This document shows, piece after piece, positions 9,301-18,367 of a stretch of DNA of 64,000 nucleotides. A program made the translations under genes and the position numbers. Positions within the stretch are counted from its first letter, which is position 1; every line of letters begins with the position of its first letter. This DNA comes from Gloeocapsa sp. PCC 7428 (GTDB taxonomy: Bacteria; Cyanobacteriota; Cyanobacteriia; Cyanobacteriales; Chroococcidiopsidaceae), in the NCBI RefSeq assembly GCF_000317555.1, contig NC_019745.1:2356001-2420000 (forward strand). Reading direction: 5' to 3'. The notes beneath the pieces are model-generated. The model made no database searches, was not told the origin of the DNA, and worked only from the letters and a program-made list of their open reading frames with translations.

Positions 9301-11177
9301 CTGCTGTTGCTCCGGATATCACGACCTATCCCTATACCGCCCCTTTCAGTGAACATTTGCTTTCCCTAAACATCTATGCTTTTTTGTCCATTCCTTGTAT
9401 TCATGAAGGACGCTGGGTGGCGATGCTCTTCGTTAATAGCACCACTGTTCGGCAGTGGCGATCGGATGAAGTGACACTGCTGCAAGAAGTGGTGGCGCGG
9501 CTCTGGTCGCTGATCGAGTATACGAGAGCCGTTCAAGAACTGCGCCAAAGCGAAGCCCAATTTCGCCAACTGGCAGACGCGATGCCACAACAGGTTTGGA
9601 TGACGGATGCTCAGGGTCTCACTCAATATGTGAATCAGCAGTGGACGGATTACACCGGACTGACCATTGAGCAAACCCATGATATTCGCTATGTGACTCA
9701 AGTAATTCACCCCGATGACTTCGAGGCAACCAGTGAACGCTGGCAGACTGCTTTAATGACCGGAATGCCTTATCAGGCTGAATTTCGCTTAAAGCACCAG
9801 GCGACTGATGCGTATCGTTGGTTTCTCTCGCGGGCGATCGCCATCCGCAACGAACAGGGGCAAATTGTGCAATGGTTTGGCACCAGTACAGACATTGAAG
9901 AGTTCAGACGCGCTCAAGCCGAACGAGAACAGCTTTTGGCACGAGAGCAAATGGCGCGTGAACAGGCAGAAACGGCGAACCGTATTAAGGACGAGTTTTT
10001 AGCGGTGCTATCCCATGAACTGCGATCGCCATTGAACCCGATTCTGGGTTGGTCAAAGCTTTTACAGCAAGGCAAGCTTGATGCGACAAAAACAAAAACC
10101 GCTCTGGACACGATCAATCGCAACGCCCAGCTTCAGGTGCAGTTAATTGACGATCTACTCGACATCTCCCGCATTCTGCGAGGCAAGCTTAGTCTGAATG
10201 TGCTGCCCGTTGATCTGAGTGCAGTCATCTCAGCCGCTCTGGAAACCGTTCATCTTGCTGCCGAAGCCAAATCGATCGATTTACGATTTACGATTTTGGA
10301 TTCTGGATTGGAAGAAAATCCAAAATCGCAAGTTTTGGGTGATGCTGGACGATTGCAGCAAGTGATTTGGAATTTGTTGTCGAATGCTGTCAAATTCACT
10401 CCTCATGGTGGACGGGTGGAAGTAAAGTTGGCAACGGATGAAATAGATACTTCATCTGCTTCCCCTGTTTCAAAATCCGTTGCTCAAATTACCGTCAGCG
10501 ATACAGGCAAAGGCATTAAACCAGACTTTTTGCCCTACGTGTTTGAGCATTTTCGGCAAGAAGATGGCGCGACGACTCGTAAATTTGGCGGCTTAGGGTT
10601 GGGGTTGGCGATCGCTCGTCAGATCGTGGAAATGCACGGTGGACAGATTTACGTAGAGAGTCCGGGTGAAGAGCAAGGTGCTACATTCACCGTACAACTA
10701 CCCCTTGCGGCTCATCTCAGCGAACTGCCATCTTCAGAAGCATCCTCACCTGCCACGAGTGACTTGAACGGCATTTGCATTTTAGTGGTGGATGATGAAG
10801 CCGATTCGCGGGAGATTGTCGCGTTTGTCCTAGAACAAGCAGGTGCAGTCGTCACCAGTGCCTCGTCTGGAATTGAAGCACTGCAAATCATTGAGCAGTC
10901 TGCTCCTGATGTGATCGTCAGTGATATTGGAATGCCGGAGATGGATGGCTATATGCTGCTCCAACAAATTCGCTCTTTAGACTTGCATAGCGACTCGATC
11001 GAGCAAGGAAAGCGAATTCCAGCTATTGCCTTAACTGCCTACGCCGGAGAATATGACCGACAACAGGCGATCGCCGCTGGATTCCAGCAGCATATTCCAA
11101 AACCCGTTGATCCAGAAACACTGGTGAGCGCGATTTGTACCTTGTGCAGCGGTTCATCTAACTCAGAAACAGGATAG
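6351..11177 (+). CDS. Hybrid histidine kinase with two complete kinase-receiver cores
   Basis: A 1608-residue protein without an evident membrane segment. Order: PAS-like sensor (10-160), GAF (160-335), first HisKA with His near 356 in NVSHEFRTPLTLM, HATPase_c (460-575), first receiver (about 635-750, LSDVMMPNLDGF), PAS (775-895), GAF (895-1065), PAS (1065-1185), second HisKA with His near 1221 in VLSHELRSPL, HATPase_c (1330-1450) and second receiver (1475-1600, VSDIGMPEMDGY). The two cores are of different subtypes: the first resembles kinases with an EFRTPLTLM box, the second matches its operon neighbours. It starts in ATGA overlap with the gene before it, with GGGAGG upstream. It may be an old fusion of two hybrid kinases and could run an internal phosphorelay; that is inference. 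Confidence 0.95.
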   Translation: MSQDEMTEQVFAGDSEMARLMRSHDWSQTSLGTVAGWSQSLRSALSICLNSRFPIAIYWGQDFTLLYNDAWRPIVGNKHPWALGCPGRAVWSEIWDEIGPELAGVLATGEGTFHKDELLSMHRFGYTEECFFEYTFNPIQGQSGVEGVFNIVTETTYRVLNERRTRLLREVASRTATARTAEAACALMVETFKSDAADLPFSLLYLVSQDEKQAHLCGSTELHSDSFISPTTVNLATPEATDGWLISLAVQTAQPQMINDLPSRFGVLPGSPWAEPPQEAMILPIVATGQGKVTGVLVAVASPRRRLDDSYRDFLEQVAGQIALAIANARSYEAERKRAEALAELDRAKTVFFSNVSHEFRTPLTLMLSPLEELSSMLDGQLQPDQREQLQLIQRNGLRLQKLVNTLLDFSRIEAGRVQASYKPTDLATYTAELASVFRSLIERAGMTLEIDCPTLPEPVYVDREMWEKIVLNLLSNAFKFTFTGSITVQLQPVGDSVELSVTDTGVGIPEAELPRLFERFHRVSETRSRTYEGSGIGLALVQELVKLHSGTIRVRSKVDCGTTFTIAIPFGSDHLPIERIEATRTLTSTALGANPYVTEASRWISDVAIESPMALASEDSLSVPAAFMDSSIATARILLADDNADMRDYLKRLLSQQYEVEAVADGRAALTAIRQRIPDLVLSDVMMPNLDGFELLRSLRSDPTTQEIPLILLSARAGEEARIEGLQAGADDYLIKPFSARELLARVEATLKLAQLRREATQREQDLRQAAETAQQAAEAAYAQIDQILDRMTDAFVALDRDWRIIYQNTEAERLNRKPRSQIIGKTHWEEWTASVGTNVEYQYRRAMAEQVPVHFEHRYYSPPDYDIWLEIHAYPSEQGLGIFYRDITDRKRAELNDQFLNQLDIRLRQLPTAEAMAEETVNSIGEFLNVAHCLWSVIDLDQGLAIVEHDWRQPGIPSLVGTHRISDFILPSLIDLYQAGQPAVAPDITTYPYTAPFSEHLLSLNIYAFLSIPCIHEGRWVAMLFVNSTTVRQWRSDEVTLLQEVVARLWSLIEYTRAVQELRQSEAQFRQLADAMPQQVWMTDAQGLTQYVNQQWTDYTGLTIEQTHDIRYVTQVIHPDDFEATSERWQTALMTGMPYQAEFRLKHQATDAYRWFLSRAIAIRNEQGQIVQWFGTSTDIEEFRRAQAEREQLLAREQMAREQAETANRIKDEFLAVLSHELRSPLNPILGWSKLLQQGKLDATKTKTALDTINRNAQLQVQLIDDLLDISRILRGKLSLNVLPVDLSAVISAALETVHLAAEAKSIDLRFTILDSGLEENPKSQVLGDAGRLQQVIWNLLSNAVKFTPHGGRVEVKLATDEIDTSSASPVSKSVAQITVSDTGKGIKPDFLPYVFEHFRQEDGATTRKFGGLGLGLAIARQIVEMHGGQIYVESPGEEQGATFTVQLPLAAHLSELPSSEASSPATSDLNGICILVVDDEADSREIVAFVLEQAGAVVTSASSGIEALQIIEQSAPDVIVSDIGMPEMDGYMLLQQIRSLDLHSDSIEQGKRIPAIALTAYAGEYDRQQAIAAGFQQHIPKPVDPETLVSAICTLCSGSSNSETG

Positions 11178-11231
11178 AACATCATTCCAGCATTTTCGAC
11201 ATTGCCTAAACTGATACACCTTCCTGCACTC

Positions 11232-13736
11232 ATGACCCAACGATCGCCAGACCCTACTCCTATCACCCCGCCCATTCCAGCCAATGAAGCCGAACGGTTA
11301 GCGGCGCTGCATCGCTATCAAATTCTCGATACGCCCCCCGAAGCTGCGTTCGATCGGATTACGTCCCTCGCCGCCCGGTTGTTCAATGCGCCGATCGCGT
11401 TGGTGTCTCTGCTCGATGAATCGAGAGCGTGGTTCAAGTCTGGCTATGGTTTTGAACCACGCGAAGTTGAACGAAACGACACGATTTGCAGCTTTGCAGT
11501 TTTGTCGGACGATGTTTTAGTGGCACTCGATACCCAGCAAGATCCTCGGTTTAGCTGCAATCCATTTGTGCAAAGTGATCCGGGAGTGCGGTGCTATATT
11601 GGTGCACCTTTAATCACGCATGATGGCTTTAATTTAGGCACTCTTTGTCTGTTAGACACTCAACCCCGTGAAGCGTTCAGCCTTGAGCAGCAAGCGATGC
11701 TGGTAGATTTAGCCGCGATCGTGGTTGATGAACTAGAGCTACGATTAGCAGCGCGTCAAGTGGCTCAACAAGAATTGGCGCAGCGAGAAAGTGAAGCGCA
11801 ACTCCAGCGGGCACTTCAGATCGGCAAAATGGGCACCTGGGATTGGAATTTGCCAACTAACAAGATTATTTGGTCAGCAGGACATTTCACCCTATTAGGA
11901 CTACAGCCCGACCAGTGTGAGCCTGGCTATGAAGTCTGGTTGAATAGTCTTCATCCAGAAGATCGAGAAGGCGCTGAAGCAGCCCTGCAACGGGCAATGA
12001 CAGAACAAACGGAGTACCGACACGAATACCGCACGGTTTGGCAGGATGGCTCAATTCATTGGGTCGAAGCCAGGGGGAGCTTCTCCTACAATGCGTCAGG
12101 ACAGCCCGATCGTATGGTCGGTGTGCTGGTTGATATCACCGAACGTAAACAAGCCGAAGCTGACTTACGCGAGAGTGAAGCTCGTTATCGTCTCCTGGCT
12201 GAAGCGATTCCGCAATTCGTCTGGATTACCAACCCTGACGGACAAAATGAATATGTCAATCAGCAGTTCTGCGATTACACTGGGCTAACCCCACAACAAA
12301 TGCGTGGCTTAGATTGGCTTTCGATTATTCACCCAGATGATTTAGCAATGACCCGCGATCGCTGGTTGGCGGCGGTTAAAACAGGACTATTCTATGAAAT
12401 TGAGTATCGCTTTCGTCGCGCCGATGGCACCTACCGCTGGTTCTTAGGACAGGGTCTTCCGCTTAAAGATGAGCAAGGTCGGGTGCTGAAATGGTTTGGC
12501 ACCTGCACCGACATTGAACCGCAGAAACAAATTGAGCGATCGCGGCTGCATCTGCTTGAACAGGAACAGGCTGCCCGCGCCTCGGCTGAACAAGCCAACC
12601 GCATCAAAGACGAGTTTCTAGCCGTGCTATCGCATGAGTTACGCACGCCGTTGAATCCAATTTTGGGTTGGTCTCGAATGCTTCGCAGCGGCAACCTGGA
12701 TGCAGCAAAGACGGCTCATGCCTTGGAAACGATCGAGCGCAACGCCAAACTGCAAACCCAGCTAATTGAGGACTTGCTCGATGTCTCGCGCATCCTGCAA
12801 GGAAAATTTAGCCTTAATCGGGTTCCCGTCGATGTGGCAGCTACGATCTCAGCCGCTCTGGAAACGGTAAGACTCGCCGCTGAAGCCAAGTCGATTCAAA
12901 TTCAAACAAACCTAGATACCAGTGTTGGTCAGGTTGTAGGCGATACGGCTCGGCTTCAGCAAGTGGTCTGGAATTTGCTCTCTAATGCGGTGAAGTTTAC
13001 GCCGCAGGGTGGACAGATTGAGGTCGAGCTAAAGCAAATCGGCTCCCAAGCACAAATCACCGTTCGCGATACGGGCAAGGGGATCGTACCTGAGTTCCTG
13101 CCCCATGTGTTTGAATATTTCCGTCAAGCTGATGGTGCGACCACTCGCAGGTTTGGGGGGCTAGGTTTAGGGCTGGCGATCGTTCATCATCTGGTCGAAC
13201 TGCATGGTGGCACGGTGCAAGCCGACAGCCCCGGTGAGGGGCAGGGCGCAACGTTTACCGTCAGGCTGCCGTTGATGCAAGTCGCAACGCTTCTGCGCGA
13301 TGAAGCTCATGTACCCGTCTCAATGGTGGACGATTCACCTTTAACGGGCATTCAAATTCTTGTGGTGGATGATGAAGCCGATTCGCGGGAGTTCGTCGCG
13401 TTTGTGCTGGAGCAAGCAGGTGCAGTTGTCAACAGCGTTTCATCTGGAACTGAAGCGCTTCAAACCATCACTCAAGCGACTCCTGATCTCGTCGTCAGTG
13501 ACATCGGAATGCCGGAGATGGATGGCTACATGTTGCTCCAGCAGATTCGATCGCAGGAATCAGGCAAGCAAGTTCCTGCGATCGCGCTGACTGCCTATGC
13601 CGGAGAATATGACCGACAGCAGGCTCTCCAAGCGGGATTTCACCAGCACTTGAGCAAACCGATCGAACCGAATGAGTTAATCGAATCAATCGTTAACTTA
13701 AAGAGAAAGGCAACCAGGCTTGAACCAATGAGCTGA
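11232..13736 (+). CDS. Hybrid histidine kinase GAF-PAS-PAS-HisKA-HATPase-REC
   Basis: The protein has 834 residues from the ATG at 11232; an upstream TTG at 11202 in the same frame is less likely. The GAF domain at about 20-175 begins with the EAERLAALHRYQILDTPPE pattern common in soluble sensor kinases, followed by PAS (185-310), PAS (310-435), HisKA with His near 467 (VLSHELRTPL), HATPase_c (565-680; FGGLGLGLAIV) and receiver (705-825; VSDIGMPEMDGY, LSKPIEP). No membrane helix is seen, so it is probably cytosolic. It lies 54 bp after the previous kinase, in the same direction, and no clear Shine-Dalgarno site precedes it. Signal and output partner are unknown. Confidence 0.93.
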   Translation: MTQRSPDPTPITPPIPANEAERLAALHRYQILDTPPEAAFDRITSLAARLFNAPIALVSLLDESRAWFKSGYGFEPREVERNDTICSFAVLSDDVLVALDTQQDPRFSCNPFVQSDPGVRCYIGAPLITHDGFNLGTLCLLDTQPREAFSLEQQAMLVDLAAIVVDELELRLAARQVAQQELAQRESEAQLQRALQIGKMGTWDWNLPTNKIIWSAGHFTLLGLQPDQCEPGYEVWLNSLHPEDREGAEAALQRAMTEQTEYRHEYRTVWQDGSIHWVEARGSFSYNASGQPDRMVGVLVDITERKQAEADLRESEARYRLLAEAIPQFVWITNPDGQNEYVNQQFCDYTGLTPQQMRGLDWLSIIHPDDLAMTRDRWLAAVKTGLFYEIEYRFRRADGTYRWFLGQGLPLKDEQGRVLKWFGTCTDIEPQKQIERSRLHLLEQEQAARASAEQANRIKDEFLAVLSHELRTPLNPILGWSRMLRSGNLDAAKTAHALETIERNAKLQTQLIEDLLDVSRILQGKFSLNRVPVDVAATISAALETVRLAAEAKSIQIQTNLDTSVGQVVGDTARLQQVVWNLLSNAVKFTPQGGQIEVELKQIGSQAQITVRDTGKGIVPEFLPHVFEYFRQADGATTRRFGGLGLGLAIVHHLVELHGGTVQADSPGEGQGATFTVRLPLMQVATLLRDEAHVPVSMVDDSPLTGIQILVVDDEADSREFVAFVLEQAGAVVNSVSSGTEALQTITQATPDLVVSDIGMPEMDGYMLLQQIRSQESGKQVPAIALTAYAGEYDRQQALQAGFHQHLSKPIEPNELIESIVNLKRKATRLEPMS

Positions 13737-13787
13737 GAACAAAACAGCACGGTTTGCAGGTCAGGCTAAACCTCAGCAGGAGACGCA

Positions 13788-16700
13788 ATGATGACACCCC
13801 TTCAGTTTCTCTTGCTCGAAGACCAACCCCTCGATGCAGAACGAATTCGAGCCGCGTTGATGGATAGCAGCATTAACCATGAACTCTTGCAAGTAGACAC
13901 TCGTGCTGACTTTGTAACGGCACTAGAAGCTCAGCCATTTAACCTGATTTTGGCAGCTTATCCGCTCCTCGATTTTGATGGCATCGCTGCCTTAGAAATT
14001 GCTCATCACCGATGCCCTGAAACGCCATTCATTTTTGTCTCTGCCAGCTTGGGAGAAGAGTTGGCGATCGACGCTCTGAAAGCGGGAGCCAGCAATTATG
14101 TGCTGAAGCAACGATTAGAACGGTTAGTGCCAGCGGTGCAGCGGGCATTGCGAGAAGCACAGGAACAGCAGGAACGCAAACGCTCCGAGCAGTTGCTGAT
14201 TGAGCAGAAGCAACTTTTGGAAACAATTGCAACCGGACAACCGTTAGACGATTGCCTTGCTGCGGTCTGTGCCTCGCTGTCTCGCCTGACTGACCAGGTT
14301 CGCGCCTGCTTTTTGCTGACCGATGCTCAGTGTTCCACCTTCCCCCGTTCGGTCACGCCCGATTTGCCGCCCTCGTTTGGGCAGGGGCTAAAAGATGCCC
14401 CAATTAACGACCTGTACATTGGAACCTGCGGTGAGGCAGTGTATCGCGGACAGCCGATTACCTGTGTTGATATTGCCAACGACGATCGCTGGTCACAGGA
14501 ATGGCGATCGCTCTGTCTCGCGCATGGCATTTTGGCGTGCCATTCCAGACCTGTAATGGGGATCAAGGGTTTGCCGCTCGGTTCACTGATGCTGTGTTTT
14601 GATACAGTACGAATGCCGACTAACTGGGAATATCAGCTTGCTGAATTTGGCACTCAAGTTGCCAGCATTGCGTTTGAGCGCGAACACTCCGTGCAGCAAA
14701 GCTACCGCGTCAGCCTTGCCCTGCATGAGAGCCGCGTTGCACTGGAACAGCAGGCACAGAAGTTTGATGCAACGCTTTCGACCATCGCTGACTATGTGTT
14801 TAGTTTTGACCGCAACGGGCGGTTTCTCTATGCCAATCAGGTGTTGCTGGATTTGTGGGGGCTAACCGCAGCCGAGGCGATCGGTAAAACAATGGCGGAC
14901 CTGAATTATCCTCCGACCGTAGAGCAGCAAATCTTAAACGACATGCGACGAGTATTTGAAACCGGAGAAACCATTCGCAACGAAACCAGCTACATCAATC
15001 CTGCCGGGGTCAATGGCTACTTTGAATACATTCTCAGTCCCGTCTTTGCTGCGAATGGCGCGGTAGAATCGGTCTCTGGTTCTTCTCGCAACATCACCGA
15101 TCGCAAAGTTGCCGAGGAAGCCATGCGCTTAAGTGAAGAGCGCTATCGCCTCCTGACTTCAATTCTCACCTCGATTGTGTGGACGGTTGACCCAGAAGGA
15201 GCGTTTGTGTCTCCCCAACCCGAATGGGAGGCATACACTGGGCAAACCTGGGAGGAACATCAGGGATTTGGCTGGGTACAGGCACTCCATCCAGACGATC
15301 GAGAGCCGCTACTGGCACGCTGGCTTCAGGCAAAGCAGCAGCAAACGCTCTACTATTCCGAGGGGCGGATGTGGCACGCTGCCAGCCGCGAATATCGCTA
15401 CTTTGAAGCGCGAGGAGTGCCCTTGTTCAACCCAGATGGCTCAGTGCGTGAATGGATTGGGAATGTGAGCGATATCCACGATCGCAAACAAGCGGAACTG
15501 GCACTGCAAGAATCCAAAGCAAGACTGGCAGTAGAACTTGCGGATACCCAGCAGCTTCAGTCCATCAGCAGCCAGTTAATTCAGGAAGACAATATCACCC
15601 TTTTGTATGAGCAAATTCTCGATGCCAGTATCGCAATCATGCACTCAGATATGGGCAGCGTGCAACTGCTTTATCCAGAACGAAATGAACTGCAACTGCT
15701 GGCATGGCGAGGACTTGACCCGGCATCAGCGGCATTTTGGCAATGGGTGCGCCTAGATTCGAGCAGCACTTGCGGTGTGGCGCTCCTTTCTGGAGCGCGG
15801 GTCGTGGTGCCCGATGTCGAAACCTGCGAGTTTATGGCTGACACAGAAGATCTAGCATTTTATCAGCTTTCTGGGATTCGTGCCGTGCAGTCTACCCCCT
15901 TGCTGTCGCGCAGCGGTCGCATCGTGGGGATGATTTCCAACCACTGGACTGAGGTACACCAGCCTTCCGAGCGTGAATTGCGGCTGCTCGATGTCATTGC
16001 AAGACAGGTCGCCGACCTGATTGATCGGAAATCTGCTGAAGCCGAACGCGAGCAGCTTTTGCAGCGGGAGCAAGCAGCACGGGAAGCCGCAGAGCGAGCC
16101 AATCGTGTCAAGGATGAATTTTTGGCTGTCCTGTCCCATGAACTACGATCGCCCCTTAACCCGATTCTGGGCTGGACCCGCCTGCTGCAAAACGGCAAAC
16201 TGGACGAAGCCCGCCGAACAGAAGCCCTGAAGACGATCGAACGCAACGCCAAACTACAAACCCAACTGATCGAAGACCTGCTCGACATCTCCCGCATTAT
16301 GCAGGGCAAGCTGTCCTTAACAGCGGCTCCCACGAGTTTGGCCGTTGTGATTTCTGCTGCCATTGAAACGGTGCGATTGGCAGCAGAAGCCAAGAACATT
16401 CAAATCACGCTTGACCTTGATCCCCAAATTGCCTCCATCTCTGGGGATGCCGCTCGCTTGCAGCAGGTCGTATGGAACTTGCTCACCAATGCCGTCAAGT
16501 TCACGCCTAATGGCGGACAGGTGACGGTTGAACTACGGCAATTGGATCACCTGGCTCAGATTCGCGTAATCGATACGGGCAAAGGCATCAACCCCCAGTT
16601 CTTGCCCCATGTCTTTGAGTATTTTCGGCAGGAAGATGGCTCAACCACCCGCAAGTTTGGTGGGTTGGGGCTGGGACTAGCGATCGTGCGCCAAATTGTC

Positions 16701-17228
16701 GAACTGCATGGCGGCACCGTTTGGGCAGAGAGCCGGGGTGAGAATCAGGGCGCAACCTTCATCGTGCAATTGCCATTATTGCGGAATCGGGAATCAGGAG
16801 CAGGGAGTAGGGAAAGCAAGGTCGATTCTCCACTCTCCACTCCTCACTTCCCACTCACAGGATTGCAGATTCTACTGGTAGACGATGAGCCAGATACCCG
16901 TGAGTTTCAAGCGTTTCTATTGGAACAAAGCGGGGCAAAAGTGACAGTGGTTGCTTCTGGCTTGGAGGCACTACAATCGCTGGATCAGTTCATTCCCGAT
17001 GCGATTGTCAGTGATATTGGTATGGCAGACATGGATGGTTATATGCTGATGCAGCAGATTCGCTCTCGCCCTCCAAGCCAGGGTGGACAAGTTCCGGCGA
17101 TCGCCCTGACTGCCTATGCTAGAGACTTTGACCAGCAAAAAGCGCGTCAGGTAGGTTTCCAGACGCACATCACAAAACCTGTGGAGCCAGAAGCGTTGGT
17201 GGAAGCGATCGCAAGTCTCTTACGGTAG
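13788..17228 (+). CDS. Hybrid histidine kinase with N-terminal degenerate receiver
   Basis: A 1146-residue soluble protein. Residues 1-125 fold like a receiver (LQFLLLEDQP start, FVSASLGEE, VLKQRLERL end), but the position that normally carries the phospho-acceptor Asp reads LILAAYPLL, so Asp is replaced by Ala at about residue 57. Then follow GAF (140-305), PAS (315-440), PAS (440-570), GAF (590-745), HisKA with His near 783 (VLSHELRSPL), HATPase_c (880-1000) and a normal receiver (1020-1140; VSDIGMADMDGY). The double ATG is preceded by AGGAG. It is the last kinase of the run, 51 bp after the fourth. The first receiver probably acts as a protein-protein or allosteric module. Confidence 0.93.
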   Translation: MMTPLQFLLLEDQPLDAERIRAALMDSSINHELLQVDTRADFVTALEAQPFNLILAAYPLLDFDGIAALEIAHHRCPETPFIFVSASLGEELAIDALKAGASNYVLKQRLERLVPAVQRALREAQEQQERKRSEQLLIEQKQLLETIATGQPLDDCLAAVCASLSRLTDQVRACFLLTDAQCSTFPRSVTPDLPPSFGQGLKDAPINDLYIGTCGEAVYRGQPITCVDIANDDRWSQEWRSLCLAHGILACHSRPVMGIKGLPLGSLMLCFDTVRMPTNWEYQLAEFGTQVASIAFEREHSVQQSYRVSLALHESRVALEQQAQKFDATLSTIADYVFSFDRNGRFLYANQVLLDLWGLTAAEAIGKTMADLNYPPTVEQQILNDMRRVFETGETIRNETSYINPAGVNGYFEYILSPVFAANGAVESVSGSSRNITDRKVAEEAMRLSEERYRLLTSILTSIVWTVDPEGAFVSPQPEWEAYTGQTWEEHQGFGWVQALHPDDREPLLARWLQAKQQQTLYYSEGRMWHAASREYRYFEARGVPLFNPDGSVREWIGNVSDIHDRKQAELALQESKARLAVELADTQQLQSISSQLIQEDNITLLYEQILDASIAIMHSDMGSVQLLYPERNELQLLAWRGLDPASAAFWQWVRLDSSSTCGVALLSGARVVVPDVETCEFMADTEDLAFYQLSGIRAVQSTPLLSRSGRIVGMISNHWTEVHQPSERELRLLDVIARQVADLIDRKSAEAEREQLLQREQAAREAAERANRVKDEFLAVLSHELRSPLNPILGWTRLLQNGKLDEARRTEALKTIERNAKLQTQLIEDLLDISRIMQGKLSLTAAPTSLAVVISAAIETVRLAAEAKNIQITLDLDPQIASISGDAARLQQVVWNLLTNAVKFTPNGGQVTVELRQLDHLAQIRVIDTGKGINPQFLPHVFEYFRQEDGSTTRKFGGLGLGLAIVRQIVELHGGTVWAESRGENQGATFIVQLPLLRNRESGAGSRESKVDSPLSTPHFPLTGLQILLVDDEPDTREFQAFLLEQSGAKVTVVASGLEALQSLDQFIPDAIVSDIGMADMDGYMLMQQIRSRPPSQGGQVPAIALTAYARDFDQQKARQVGFQTHITKPVEPEALVEAIASLLR

Positions 17229-17258
17229 CCTGGTCCTTTGAAAGAACTGCGGAATTTG

Positions 17259-17717
17259 ATGTTCAAAGAATACGGTGTAAAGCTGCAACTCCGAGATGCT
17301 CGCGTCTCGACCAAGATCGGGCACGCCACGCGCGAAAAACTTGGACTCGATATTGCCGCTCAAGTGAAAAAGAAGGGTGGTAACAAAAAGTTCGATTGGC
17401 AGCGATGGAATACAAAGGTGTTCCCACGATTATTCGGGCAACCAGATGCATTGAAGTACTCACCGGAAGTGGTGGCGATCGTCATGAGCTTGCTGTATGA
17501 CACCATTCGTACTGACCCAGAGCAAGCTGTTGCAGACCTGGTGGAATTCAATCGGGCATCACTGGAGCGCCGCAACTCATTCCAAGCAGAGCAGGATGAC
17601 GATCTGGATGATTTGGATGATGAGCTTGACGATGATCTCGATGACGAAGCCAGCGACGAATTGGATGATGACCTCGATGAAGAGTTAGACGAGGATCTGG
17701 AGGAGGATGACGAATAG
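17259..17717 (+). CDS. Unknown protein with long acidic C-terminal tail
   Basis: I do not recognise this family. About 152 residues from the ATG at 17259; the frame is also open from a TTG at 17238, ten bases after the kinase stop, so the start is uncertain. The N-terminal 110 residues are basic and mixed helix (KLQLRDARVSTKIG, KKFDWQRWNTKVFPRLFG), and the last 40 residues are almost only Asp, Glu and Leu in a DDLDD pattern. Basic body plus acidic tail is seen in nucleic-acid-associated and chaperone-like proteins, but no function can be assigned. It probably shares the kinase transcript. The next small gene has a similar though shorter acidic tail. Confidence 0.65.
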   Translation: MFKEYGVKLQLRDARVSTKIGHATREKLGLDIAAQVKKKGGNKKFDWQRWNTKVFPRLFGQPDALKYSPEVVAIVMSLLYDTIRTDPEQAVADLVEFNRASLERRNSFQAEQDDDLDDLDDELDDDLDDEASDELDDDLDEELDEDLEEDDE

Positions 17718-17932
17718 TACCCATTCTGCCTTGCTCACTGCCTAATTGCTTACTCTGCATTAGTTGAACTGATGCAGGGTTCTTTTTTCCCCGCCCACCT
17801 CCCTGACTCATTGAAGCGGAGGACAGCAACAACTGTAGAGGAAGTGAATCTCAACTTGAATGAGGAAGGCATCTGTCGATGCGATCGCGGTGAGAAATCC
17901 AACTCATCAATAAAGGAGCAATTCTAATTCTC
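17718..17932. other. Short intergenic stretch
   Basis: About 215 bases between two small genes. It contains a HIP1 octamer near 17881 and AAAGGAG at 17912-17918, a possible ribosome site for the ATG at 17933. No hairpin with a T tract was seen. Confidence 0.5.
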
Positions 17933-18367
17933 ATGGTTACTGCAACTGCAACACGCAAATCTGCAAAAACCACTGTACGCAAGGCACCGAAGCACACACC
18001 TGCTTTACAGCGGGTCATTCCCTATCAGGAGAAGGTTCGCCTGATGGTGATTGAAGTGCTACGGGAGGAGTCTGGACGGTAACTGGCAGCATCCGCTCGT
18101 TTCAACGGGCAGGAGTTCGATTGGGAACAGCACAATGCTCAGTTTCGCCAAGACTACGCCGAAACCTCACTCCGCGATCTGCTGACCTCCGCTCGCAAAC
18201 TTTACGGATTGCAAAATCTGGATGAAGTGCGCGATCGCCGTGCAGCCCACAAAGCAACCCGCACAGGGCGCTTGAATGCGCTAAACGGCTTGAGTACAAC
18301 AGATGACGTGGATACGGATGAGGAGTTTGAAGTTGATCTGGAAGAAGATATCAACCTAGATGACTAA
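17933..18367 (+). pseudogene. Unknown acidic-tailed protein, split by in-frame TAA
   Basis: The frame from ATG 17933 to TAA 18365-18367 is open except for one TAA at 18080-18082, with no frame change. The first part (49 residues) is basic and Lys/Thr-rich; the second (about 94 residues) continues as LAASARFNGQEFDWEQHN and ends with an acidic tail (TDDVDTDEEFEVDLEED). A single CAA-to-TAA change would explain the break. The second part has no good start or ribosome site, so I read this as one damaged gene rather than two. The family is unknown; the shared acidic tail and position suggest a partner of the gene just before it. Confidence 0.6.
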
